From the NCBI GenBank assembly GCA_022360105.1, contig JAKSDL010000046.1, positions 1-21,785 on the forward strand: DNA of 21,785 bases. The letters run 5' to 3'. The stretch's first letter is position 1; each line of letters starts with the position of its first letter. Below are positions 1 to 7,780 of this stretch, piece by piece. Position numbers and translations under genes: made by a program. This DNA is from Pseudomonadota bacterium. GTDB lineage: Bacteria > SAR324 > XYD2-FULL-50-16 > JAHJRI01. The notes beneath the pieces are model-generated. The model was not told the origin of the DNA. It did not search any database and worked only from the letters and a program-made list of their open reading frames with translations.

Positions 1-1
1 C

Positions 2-85
2 TATTCGGTGTCTGAAAAGCTAAAAATGACTGACAAAAAGGCCGAAACCAAACGAGCGGCCTTAAAATATATTTATAAGTTTTAA
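2..85 (+). CDS. 3' end of an upstream gene (partial, unknown product)
   Basis: From base 2 a frame stays open for 27 codons and ends at a TAA at 83-85, 36 bases before the start of the RND transporter gene. The visible tail is basic and polar (many Lys, ending Tyr-Ile-Tyr-Lys-Phe), which is plausible for a real C-terminus. The protein begins outside the window and shows no recognisable motif. It could also be a chance open frame; the short distance and same orientation as the next gene slightly favour a real gene and possible co-transcription. Confidence 0.3.
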   Translation, partial: YSVSEKLKMTDKKAETKRAALKYIYKF

Positions 86-121
86 TCTTGAGCCAATTGA
101 TAGCAGTAAGAAGGAGCACGC

Positions 122-3100
122 ATGGTAATAAAACTATTCCAATGGTTTGTTAAATTTCCCAAAATAGTTATTCTTCTCACCCTGTGTCTAACAGCCTTTT
201 TCATCCTTCAGGCGAAAAACGAATTATTAGACAGCCGTGGAAAACTGATAGTGGACAGTACAGTTGAACCGTTTATGGCCAGGGGTTCCGGAGCTTATGC
301 GTTTTTTAAGGAAATGCGTAAGGTTTTCGGAAACGAAGAAGTCCTTGTTGTTGCCATCAAAACAAACTCAGGCAGACCTTTTGAGCTAAAAGATTTCCTA
401 ATGATGGAAACGATGACACACGATCTGGAGAAAGAGCTGCCCAACATCCAGGACGTGATCAGCCTGACCAATACACCGCGCACCAGTGGGGTTTGCTCCG
501 GCAATTCCTATTTTCATGTTGAAGAAGCAGGTTCTGTTTGTGAGTCCGTCCTGGAGAAACACCAGAATCAATTGAATTGCCTGGCAAACAAGGATAATTA
601 TCCATCGACCCGGACGGAGGAGCCTCTTTTAGATGACGATTCCCTGGATCTGGAAGGTGAAAGCCCTGAAGATGATTCCCTGGACCTGGAAGGGGACTCA
701 TTTGATGCTGATCTGGAAGACCCTGCAGCAGAGTCTGAACAAGAAGTTGATGTCACCGGAGAGTTTATCTGCACCGGTGACATTTTTTCAAAAACCGGGG
801 TTCAATTATATAATGAAAACAATGAAGTTAGTAAAAAGCTGTTTGTAGAACTTCAAAATGACCCGTTAATCATCAGAGATCTACTCTCTCCGGACTTCAA
901 AACAGCCGCGCTGGTAATCACTTTTAATGAAAAGGCTATTCCTTCCAAACCTGAAACCCAGCTTGCCCTGCAGAAGGTGCTGTCCAAGTATTATTCATCC
1001 GAATATAGAATCGCTTATTCCGGACAATCGCGGATGGAATACTTATCATCAAAAACACTAACGGAAGACATTGTTCGCATCCTGCCCTGGAGTCTCCTGT
1101 TGATGATGATAACGCTTTTCTTTTCTTTCAAGAGTCTCCGCGGTGTGCTGATTCCGTTGAGTGTTGTTGTTACTGGTATCCTCTGGACGTTTGGTTTCCT
1201 GGCTCTGACAGGTTTTTCAATGAACCTGGTAACCATGGTATTGCCCCCACTGCTTATCTGTGTGGGAAGCGCCTATATCATCCATTTTATGAATCAATAT
1301 TTTCGGGATGTCGGTGAAAGCGAAAAAGATAAAACAAAACAACAGGTTATTAACAAAACCTTAAAACATATCACAGTACCACTAACTGTCACAGCACTGA
1401 CAACCCTGGCTGGTTTTGCAGCCCTCACAGCCAGTCCCATACCGGCAGTAAAAGAGATGGGTGCTTTCGCCTGTTTTGGCATTGCCATGATTATTTTTCT
1501 GTGTCTCACCTTTGCTCCATCTGTATTGCTTATGTTACCTGCTCCAAAATCCGGCAGCAGGGCGCTGAAAAAGGGAATCTTCGATGCTTTCCTGGTTAAG
1601 GCTTCAAGGGCGGTAGGCAATCATTCCAGGAAATTTATTGCCTTTTGGCTGGCTTTGGGAGTTTTCGCCTTCCTGGGATTACTGCAGGTGACGGTTGATA
1701 GCGAAAGCAAAAACTTTGCAGACGATTCCCCGATTGAGATGGATCTGGCACTGGTTCAGGAGGAATTGGCGGGAACCAGTTCCTTGCGACTGGTTTTCAA
1801 TGGTAAGGAAAACAGTGATGTTTTGCAGACTGCTGCCACCATTTACGGTATACAAAAACTCAAACACTGGCTCATGCAGAAAAACGGCCCCAATGAGCTG
1901 ACAGATATTGAGGGAATCCGTGTTGATAAGGTATACACCGTTGTCGAATATGTGGATATCTATCGTAATGGACTGGATAACCTTAAAGATGAAGAGGTAG
2001 TGAGTTTTTTTAAAACCTCCCGAAAAAGAAACTTTCCCAAATACCTGAGCGATGACGACCAACTGCTGCAACTGAATATCCGCATGAAAATGCTGGGAAC
2101 CACAGCATTACTTGAACTGCGCGAACTCCTGAACAAAAAAATTCCCGAATTCCTGCCGCAGATGGAAGTAAAATACACCGGAAGTGGGATTTTGAGCAGT
2201 GAATCAGCAGATAATATTGCCAAAGGCCAGGTTCAGAGCATTGTCCTGGCGTTGGCCATCATTTTTGTTATTTTATCACTATTGTTCATGTCACCTAAAA
2301 TGGGCCTGGTGGCGCTTTATCCAAATATCATTGCCATCGCCGTGTTTTTTGGGACTTTGGGATGGATCTCCATACCCATCGGAGTGACGATTTCCATCAT
2401 CGCATCCATTGCCCTTGGTATCGGTGTCGATGATACCATCCATTTTCTGTCCCACTTTAATGAAAATGTGAACAGCCTGCGCAGTGAGAAAGAAGCTTCC
2501 ATGAAGACCCTGAGGCAGACCGGAAAGCCGATGATCTACACCACCATTTCATTGGGATTGGGATTTGTAATTTTTTACATGGCAGATATGGAAAGCCAGG
2601 TCATGTTTGGAGTGCTTACCGCTTATACCCTGTTAATATGCCTGATCACCGACCTTAATTTCCTGCCTTCGATCATGGTCAATACCAAGTTGATCACAGC
2701 GTGGGATTACCTGGGATTGAAAATTGACCGTTCAATTCTGCAAGAGGTCGATCTTTTTGAGAATATGACTCTTAGGGAAACCAAGCTGGCCACCTTAATG
2801 TCTTATGTGATCGATCTTGAACCTGGTGAGATATTGTTTAAAGAAAGAGATGTGGGGAACGAATTATATGTCATTTTGAACGGCTCAATTGATATCTACC
2901 TGGATCAGAAATTTCACGGAAAACACAGACATTTGGCGGAATTGGTCGAGGGTCAGTCATTCGGGGAAATGGGATTGTTCCGTCACTCCAAACGTGCTGC
3001 CAGCGCGGCAGCTGGTTCTAAAGCCCGGTTGCTGGCTGTAAATGAGAAGGTGTTAATCCGATTGCAAAAAAGATATCCCAAAGTAGCCACCAAGTTGTTT

Positions 3101-3805
3101 ATCAATCTTTCAAAAAGCCTGTCAAAATCGATCAAAGATACCAGTGAAAGAATTGCTGAAAAGCGTGTAGACTTTGCCGCCGGGTTGTCTACTGCTCCCC
3201 AGCCCAACGTATCCTTGAAGGAAGTCGTTGATGAAATCATCGCGGACGGAGTGGTCACCTACGAAGAACAACGGGACCTGGATCGATTAATTTTTGCTGA
3301 TCATCAAATCAGTGCGGAGGAACAAAAGGAACTGGACCGCCTGAATCAGTTGATTGAAGAAGGTGTTGTGATAAAACATGATCCTGTCTTTGTAGACATC
3401 TTTCAGAATTTTTCCAGCAAGCAGCATAAATGGATTCATGAACACTTTGAAGTTAAACAAATACCATCAGGTGTCCGCGTTTTTTCGCAGGGGGATTACG
3501 GGGACTATATGCTGGTGATACTAAAAGGTAAGTTCAATGTGGAAAAGGATGTGGATGGGGTTAAATCGATAATTACCACCATATTTGAAGGTAATATCAT
3601 TGGCGCTATTTCCGCCCTGTGTTCCGAAAATATTAGAACATCGAGCATTTTGACGGTGGAAGATTCCGAAGTGATATTTATCAGCCTGAACGGGTTGAAA
3701 CGAATGAACAAAATGAATTACAAGTTGGCAGCACGATTCTATTACAATATTGTCTGCATGCTTTCGGACCGGCTTGAAGAGGCAAATACCCAGCTATTCA
3801 GCTAA
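122..3805 (+). CDS. RND-superfamily (MMPL/HpnN-like) exporter fused to two cyclic-nucleotide-binding domains
   Basis: This 1227-residue inner-membrane protein has the RND exporter layout: one N-terminal membrane helix (about 12-30), a large extracytoplasmic loop (31-318), a block of about five helices (320-472), a helix at 506-522, a second loop, and a second helix block (705-850). The second block contains the Gly-Ile-Gly-Val-Asp-Asp-Thr-Ile-His segment (766-774) typical of sterol-sensing-domain-like RND proteins. After residue 875 it continues into a CNB domain (about 875-1000) whose phosphate-binding cassette FGEMGLFRHSKRAAS (948-961 region) keeps the key Glu and Arg. A charged linker (1033-1084) leads to a second CNB domain (about 1087-1220). 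The first loop carries an acidic repeat (168-210). An AAGGAG ribosome site at 111-116 precedes the ATG. Family members export lipids or hydrophobic compounds; the substrate here is unknown. Cytoplasmic CNB domains suggest gating by a nucleotide, which is inference. Confidence 0.88.
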   Translation: MVIKLFQWFVKFPKIVILLTLCLTAFFILQAKNELLDSRGKLIVDSTVEPFMARGSGAYAFFKEMRKVFGNEEVLVVAIKTNSGRPFELKDFLMMETMTHDLEKELPNIQDVISLTNTPRTSGVCSGNSYFHVEEAGSVCESVLEKHQNQLNCLANKDNYPSTRTEEPLLDDDSLDLEGESPEDDSLDLEGDSFDADLEDPAAESEQEVDVTGEFICTGDIFSKTGVQLYNENNEVSKKLFVELQNDPLIIRDLLSPDFKTAALVITFNEKAIPSKPETQLALQKVLSKYYSSEYRIAYSGQSRMEYLSSKTLTEDIVRILPWSLLLMMITLFFSFKSLRGVLIPLSVVVTGILWTFGFLALTGFSMNLVTMVLPPLLICVGSAYIIHFMNQYFRDVGESEKDKTKQQVINKTLKHITVPLTVTALTTLAGFAALTASPIPAVKEMGAFACFGIAMIIFLCLTFAPSVLLMLPAPKSGSRALKKGIFDAFLVKASRAVGNHSRKFIAFWLALGVFAFLGLLQVTVDSESKNFADDSPIEMDLALVQEELAGTSSLRLVFNGKENSDVLQTAATIYGIQKLKHWLMQKNGPNELTDIEGIRVDKVYTVVEYVDIYRNGLDNLKDEEVVSFFKTSRKRNFPKYLSDDDQLLQLNIRMKMLGTTALLELRELLNKKIPEFLPQMEVKYTGSGILSSESADNIAKGQVQSIVLALAIIFVILSLLFMSPKMGLVALYPNIIAIAVFFGTLGWISIPIGVTISIIASIALGIGVDDTIHFLSHFNENVNSLRSEKEASMKTLRQTGKPMIYTTISLGLGFVIFYMADMESQVMFGVLTAYTLLICLITDLNFLPSIMVNTKLITAWDYLGLKIDRSILQEVDLFENMTLRETKLATLMSYVIDLEPGEILFKERDVGNELYVILNGSIDIYLDQKFHGKHRHLAELVEGQSFGEMGLFRHSKRAASAAAGSKARLLAVNEKVLIRLQKRYPKVATKLFINLSKSLSKSIKDTSERIAEKRVDFAAGLSTAPQPNVSLKEVVDEIIADGVVTYEEQRDLDRLIFADHQISAEEQKELDRLNQLIEEGVVIKHDPVFVDIFQNFSSKQHKWIHEHFEVKQIPSGVRVFSQGDYGDYMLVILKGKFNVEKDVDGVKSIITTIFEGNIIGAISALCSENIRTSSILTVEDSEVIFISLNGLKRMNKMNYKLAARFYYNIVCMLSDRLEEANTQLFS
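638..693 (+). repeat. Short direct repeat coding for an acidic DSLDLEG motif
   Basis: Two 20-base copies at 638-657 and 674-693 differ at one base and start 36 bases apart. They encode DSLDLEG twice within an Asp/Glu-rich stretch (residues about 168-210) of the first extracytoplasmic loop of the RND exporter. The rest of the loop is ordinary sequence, so this is a local low-complexity insertion. Confidence 0.75.
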
Positions 3806-3810
3806 TGACC

Positions 3811-3841
3811 TTTCTGCCATCTGAAGCGAATATGGCAGAAA
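3811..3841. terminator. Hairpin between convergent genes, possible transcription terminator
   Basis: A perfect 10-base inverted repeat (TTTCTGCCAT at 3811-3820, ATGGCAGAAA at 3832-3841) with an 11-base loop lies six bases after the RND gene stop and before the end of the convergent response-regulator gene. No clean T-run follows on either strand, so it is not a textbook Rho-independent terminator. Position and perfection of the stem suggest it separates the two transcripts or protects 3' ends. Confidence 0.45.
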
Positions 3842-3901
3842 TTGTGGAAGCAGAAATGAACATTACCTGATCGGATGTGGTGAAACTGGATTCCGCGGTT
3901 T

Positions 3902-5872
3902 CTAGCTCGATGAAGCCGAAGTCAATGTTGTGATATCTTCCAGAAACTCGTTAAACTCTTTGGGTCTGTTAAAATAGTAGCCCTGCACAATGCATTGTTT
4001 GGAAGATATAATATCCTTTTGTTGCTCCGTTTCTATACCGCTGACAATGGCATTCAAATGTCGGCTTTTGATCAGATCCAGGATGCTGTGTAAAAATTCG
4101 ACATTGTTTGGATGACCTTCCAGATTGGATACGTAGGAGCGATCGATTTTAATGAGAGAGTCTTCAGGTACCTGGCTTAAAAAACTTAAAATAGATTTAC
4201 CCTTGCCGAATCCATCAATTCCGAATTGAATACCCTTATCTTTCAGGCTTTTGATAATAGTTAAAGACTTTTCCGGTTCCTTTATTGAGAATTCCTCTTC
4301 CAGTCCTAATTTAAGAAATCTTGGTTCCAAATCGGAGTTTTCCAGAACCGATTCGATCATTTCAATAAATCCGGGATCGTAAAATTGCTTGTTGGTGCAA
4401 TTCACAAAGATAAAAAGGTCATTGAATCCTTTATTATGAATTTCCTTGAGATGTCGGCAGGCCGTTCGCAGAATATACTCTCCTATCTCAACCATATGGT
4501 GATACTTTTCGGCGATCGGTATAAAGTCGTTTGGCAACAATATCCCTAACCTGGGATGGTCCCACCGTATTAAGGCTTCAATGCCGACGATCTCATGATT
4601 TTGTCCCATTAGCGCCTGATAGTTTAAAACCAATTGCTCGTTCAGCAAGGCTTTTTTCAATTCCTCCTCTAAAGCCAGTTTTGACAGGAACTCATTGTCC
4701 CTGATTTTGTCAAACAACACAGAGCATCCTTTGGACTCTTTTGCCTGGTACATGGCAATATCGGCATACTTTACCAGCTCTGCCTGATTATCGGAATCAT
4801 CCGGAAAAATACTGATGCCAATACTGCAGGAGATGATGATTTCCTTGTTTGAGATAAAATATGGTCTTTTGATTTCCGCAATGGTCCGGTTTGCCAATGC
4901 AACCACCTGATCCACCGATTCGAGTTTCACCAGCGTGGTAAACTCATCACCACCCAATCGAAAAACAGTGGAAGAGTATTTGTCGTCGTTGTTTTCAAAA
5001 GAGATCTTCAAAAGATCAAGTGTTTTGCCTTGAAAGCTCGACTTCAATCGCTCTGTGATTTGAATAAGCAGCAAATCTCCTATGTCATGGCCAAGTAAAT
5101 CATTTACCTGCTTAAAAAAATCGATATCGATAAATAAAAGTGCAAATTTCTCGTTTTCAATCCCGGATATTCGTTCAATTGTTTTTTCGATTGCCTTGTA
5201 AAAGTGAAATCGGTTACCCAGACCCGTTAATGAATCATAATTTGCCAAAATGGAAAGTTGCTTTTCTTTTTCCTTACGCTGATTGATTTCGTCAGACAAT
5301 TGCTCAACCAGCGCGTTCAGTTTTACCGTGCGTTTTTCAACCTCACTCTCCAGATTTGCAACATACCTTTTATTGCTTCTCGCCAGATTCCATTTTGTTG
5401 TTAACGACAAGGTCAACTGCCGAATAGCAACGCTGTCAAAGGGTTTCTTAATGAACAGCAAATGGTCGGTGGTACCAAATTCCTCCAGGATTTTATGCCA
5501 GGTATAGTCTGAATAGGCAGTGCAAAGAACCATTTCGATGTCCGGATGCTTTTTCCAGATTTCCTGGATAGTCTTAACCCCGTTCATTCCAGGGGGCATT
5601 CTGGCATCCATAAAAATCAGCGCATACGGATCATCTTCGGCGGCGGCTTTATCCACCATTTCAATGGCCTCCTCTCCCTGGAAAGCATCATCAATGGAAT
5701 ACTCGATGGTTTTAATTTGAGGTATGCTGGACGCGGGTTCTTCCCCAAAAAGTTCGCTTTTTAGTGCCTCTAAACGATTGACCTCTTTTTTGGTCTCCAA
5801 TACTTTTTTTAAATCGTCGTGAATGGTCTCGTTGTCGTCGACAATAAGGATTCTGGCACGCTTTCCTGACAT
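3902..5872 (-). CDS. Response regulator with GGDEF and degenerate EAL domain (REC-GGDEF-EAL)
   Basis: This 656-residue cytoplasmic protein should make, and perhaps sense, c-di-GMP. An N-terminal receiver (1-160) has Asp12/Asp13, phosphoacceptor Asp89, Thr118 and Lys143, with about 30 extra residues between its first helix and second strand. A coiled coil (165-205) leads to a GGDEF domain with an intact RLGGDEF (305-311), which implies diguanylate cyclase activity. The inhibitory RxxD site is not present (KYSS at 298-301). The EAL domain keeps EAL (432-434), Asn491, Asp553, Lys575 and Gln630. However, the first Glu of LEITE is Gly523, the second Asp of DDFG is Gly554, and the Glu of AEGVE is Ser611. 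Loss of metal and catalytic ligands makes phosphodiesterase activity unlikely. The start has AAAGGA eight bases upstream. No partner kinase is adjacent; the hybrid kinase at 12598 is the only one in the window. Confidence 0.93.
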   Translation of the reverse strand: MSGKRARILIVDDNETIHDDLKKVLETKKEVNRLEALKSELFGEEPASSIPQIKTIEYSIDDAFQGEEAIEMVDKAAAEDDPYALIFMDARMPPGMNGVKTIQEIWKKHPDIEMVLCTAYSDYTWHKILEEFGTTDHLLFIKKPFDSVAIRQLTLSLTTKWNLARSNKRYVANLESEVEKRTVKLNALVEQLSDEINQRKEKEKQLSILANYDSLTGLGNRFHFYKAIEKTIERISGIENEKFALLFIDIDFFKQVNDLLGHDIGDLLLIQITERLKSSFQGKTLDLLKISFENNDDKYSSTVFRLGGDEFTTLVKLESVDQVVALANRTIAEIKRPYFISNKEIIISCSIGISIFPDDSDNQAELVKYADIAMYQAKESKGCSVLFDKIRDNEFLSKLALEEELKKALLNEQLVLNYQALMGQNHEIVGIEALIRWDHPRLGILLPNDFIPIAEKYHHMVEIGEYILRTACRHLKEIHNKGFNDLFIFVNCTNKQFYDPGFIEMIESVLENSDLEPRFLKLGLEEEFSIKEPEKSLTIIKSLKDKGIQFGIDGFGKGKSILSFLSQVPEDSLIKIDRSYVSNLEGHPNNVEFLHSILDLIKSRHLNAIVSGIETEQQKDIISSKQCIVQGYYFNRPKEFNEFLEDITTLTSASSS

Positions 5873-6265
5873 TTGTATTTTCCTTTGTCTATCTAATACA
5901 AAACTTCAGCCTGCATTATCTGTTGGTATCATAGCTGAGCAGATCGTTATCAATATAAATACAATAACTTACAGCGCAATAGGTTTTTTTTGAAAAATTT
6001 TATCCTTCATTAATTATCAGACAATGCGAAAAAAAAATCAAACTGTATCGGTTTTCGAAGATTTGTTGAATCGCAATGGATGCGTGTTACACAAATCAAC
6101 ATCTCCCAAATTACCTATTTCTTCATGAAACTATATCCCAATCCTTATCTCTTACAATCTTTCGCTAACAGATTTCCAATCGATTGCTTTTTTCCCTAAC
6201 TCATCACTATAATCCAGAAACCGGGGTACAAACCCATCAAAACAAACCAGCTTACAGGTTTCCCT
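5873..6265. other. Intergenic region upstream of the GGDEF/EAL gene
   Basis: This 393-base AT-rich stretch separates the minus-strand response regulator from a doubtful plus-strand small ORF. Apart from the candidate promoter near 5952-5979 and homopolymer T and A runs around 5983-6041, I see no convincing coding frame, RNA gene or repeat. Confidence 0.5.
5952..5979 (-). promoter_or_regulatory. Candidate sigma-70-type promoter for the REC-GGDEF-EAL gene
   Basis: On the minus strand TTGCGC (5979-5974) and TATATT (5957-5952) are separated by 16 bases, about 80 bases upstream of the start codon. The match is by eye only, and in AT-rich DNA such pairs can arise by chance. Confidence 0.3.
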
Positions 6266-6652
6266 ATGCGCAAGAAAATATCACTCATCACTTCGATTTT
6301 CCTGTTATCTCCCATTTTCTGCCTGGGTCAGGGAATGCCCATAGATCGCTTCTGCGAAATATACGGGGATAATGCCAAGGAGCGAGTTGATAAAATAATC
6401 AGGGTTTTTAAACTGATGTATAGACCGGCCGAACAACTAAGCGGGAAAGCAGATTGTAAGACAGGAGAAAAGTTTGTTTTGAAAACCAGGTGTATGGGCG
6501 CCAATCGTATTGCCATACTGTCACTTACCCACCCGGGTTCCAACAGTTATCCATCTGGTGCCAGTAGGTTATTTCACTTGAAAACCAGAACCTCGGGTGA
6601 CGAATCACTCACCCCATGTCAAAAAACCAGCAATCAGCCACCACCGCAATAA
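6266..6652 (+). CDS. Doubtful small secreted protein
   Basis: The 128-residue frame starts with a good signal-peptide pattern: Met-Arg-Lys-Lys, a hydrophobic core to about residue 19, then LGQG as a possible cleavage region. Residues 24-80 look like a folded basic segment with cysteines at about 30, 63 and 76. The last 40 residues are rich in Ser, Thr, Pro and Gln and look less like a real protein, so the frame may be shifted or the gene decayed. The ribosome site is weak. No family is recognised. It is convergent with rnz. It could be a genuine lineage-specific periplasmic protein or a chance frame. Confidence 0.35.
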   Translation: MRKKISLITSIFLLSPIFCLGQGMPIDRFCEIYGDNAKERVDKIIRVFKLMYRPAEQLSGKADCKTGEKFVLKTRCMGANRIAILSLTHPGSNSYPSGASRLFHLKTRTSGDESLTPCQKTSNQPPPQ

Positions 6653-6705
6653 CCTCTCATAGCGGTCAACAGGTCAGAGCCGGACATGCCTGCCTTGGAA
6701 ATGAG

Positions 6706-6722
6706 CCGGTAATATATACCGG
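6706..6722. terminator. Small hairpin downstream of rnz
   Basis: CCGGTA (6706-6711) and TACCGG (6717-6722) form a perfect six-base stem with a five-base loop, 23 bases past the rnz stop codon and between convergent frames. There is no T-run after the stem on the minus strand, so a terminator role is only suggested by position. Confidence 0.25.
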
Positions 6723-6745
6723 TTGTGTTTCCTGCAGCTTTTCCA

Positions 6746-7663
6746 TCACATTTTTTTTCTTCGCGGCAGCTCAAATACATCTCCATCCCGGGCCGCGCTG
6801 GTATGCTGATGGACCGCCTTTGCCTCTCGATGCAATGGCTTAACAGACGCATATCGTTGGGAAAAATGGGTAAGGATCAAATGATCCGATAACGATTCCT
6901 TGGCAATGTCGGCAGCTTGGATGGTTGTTAAGTGCCCGTAGGAATCTGCCAGTTCGGTATGTTCTGCACTAAATGTCGACTCGCAGACAAGTAAATCCGC
7001 TTTTGAAGCAAGCCTGGAGACATTTTCACAATGTCTCGTATCAAACACAAATGCAACGCACTGACCGGTTCTGGGGATACTTACATCTGAAAGCGATATG
7101 GAGCGATCACCTTTATTGATAGTCCCTTGTGCTTTTAATTGACCGATTTCCTTACCTTCCAGGCCGTACAGGTCCAATTTTTCAGGTAGCAGATTCACAG
7201 TGTCCTTTTCCTTGATGCGATACCCAAAAGTGTCAATCGGATGATCCAGCCGATACGCTTCAACCTGCAGTTGTTGATCTTCAAAAACAATCCCGTCATT
7301 CGTTACAGGCTGAGGAATTAATTCAAGCTGGTTTGAGAAATAGGACACATCTTTTAATCGTTCAAAATAGGCCAGTCCGGAAGCGGGGAAATATACCTCT
7401 ACCGGGTGAGTAACCTTATCCAGGGCTATTCTTTGTAAGATACCCGGCAAACCCAGACAATGATCACCGTGAAAATGGGTAATCAGAATCTTGGTGATAG
7501 AGGAAGCTTTGACGTTAAAATATGTTAATTGACGCTGGGTACCTTCACCACAATCCACCAGAAAACCATGATGATCCCAGTAGAGAAAATAAGCGGAGTG
7601 GTTTCTATCGCGAGTGGGAACCTGGGCTGCAGTTCCTAATACGACCAGTTTTCGTGTAGACAT
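6746..7663 (-). CDS. rnz: Ribonuclease Z (tRNA 3'-end processing endonuclease)
   Basis: The 305-residue protein is a metallo-beta-lactamase-fold nuclease that removes 3' trailers from tRNA precursors. It has the RNase Z start (VVLGTAAQVPT at 7-17), the zinc motif HFHGDH (63-68), further likely ligands His141 (LDHPI), Asp208 (FDTR) and His266 (THFSQRY), and GHLT at 243-246. Residues 150-198, between these, match the flexible-arm region in position. The length fits the short bacterial RNase Z form. No strong Shine-Dalgarno is visible before the ATG; the N-terminus nevertheless matches the family start. It lies between unrelated genes and appears to be transcribed alone, about 117 bases downstream of the yiiX-like gene on the same strand. 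Confidence 0.93.
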   Translation of the reverse strand: MSTRKLVVLGTAAQVPTRDRNHSAYFLYWDHHGFLVDCGEGTQRQLTYFNVKASSITKILITHFHGDHCLGLPGILQRIALDKVTHPVEVYFPASGLAYFERLKDVSYFSNQLELIPQPVTNDGIVFEDQQLQVEAYRLDHPIDTFGYRIKEKDTVNLLPEKLDLYGLEGKEIGQLKAQGTINKGDRSISLSDVSIPRTGQCVAFVFDTRHCENVSRLASKADLLVCESTFSAEHTELADSYGHLTTIQAADIAKESLSDHLILTHFSQRYASVKPLHREAKAVHQHTSAARDGDVFELPRRKKM

Positions 7664-7780
7664 TTAATTCGTTTGATACGTTACATACATTTAAGGGTTA
7701 ACTTAAAACGTGCTAAGTTTATCGTGCTGTTTCAAACATGTAAGGACTAATCAAGCTGACATTAAGGGACATCTACTTTG

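Noticed and set aside
598..848. Overlapping open frames in the acidic tract of the RND gene
   Set aside because: They arise from the repetitive codons of the exporter and have no protein-like features.
7681..7743. TTACAT/ATGTAA inverted pair upstream of rnz
   Set aside because: Only six bases in AT-rich DNA with a long spacer; no more than chance expectation.
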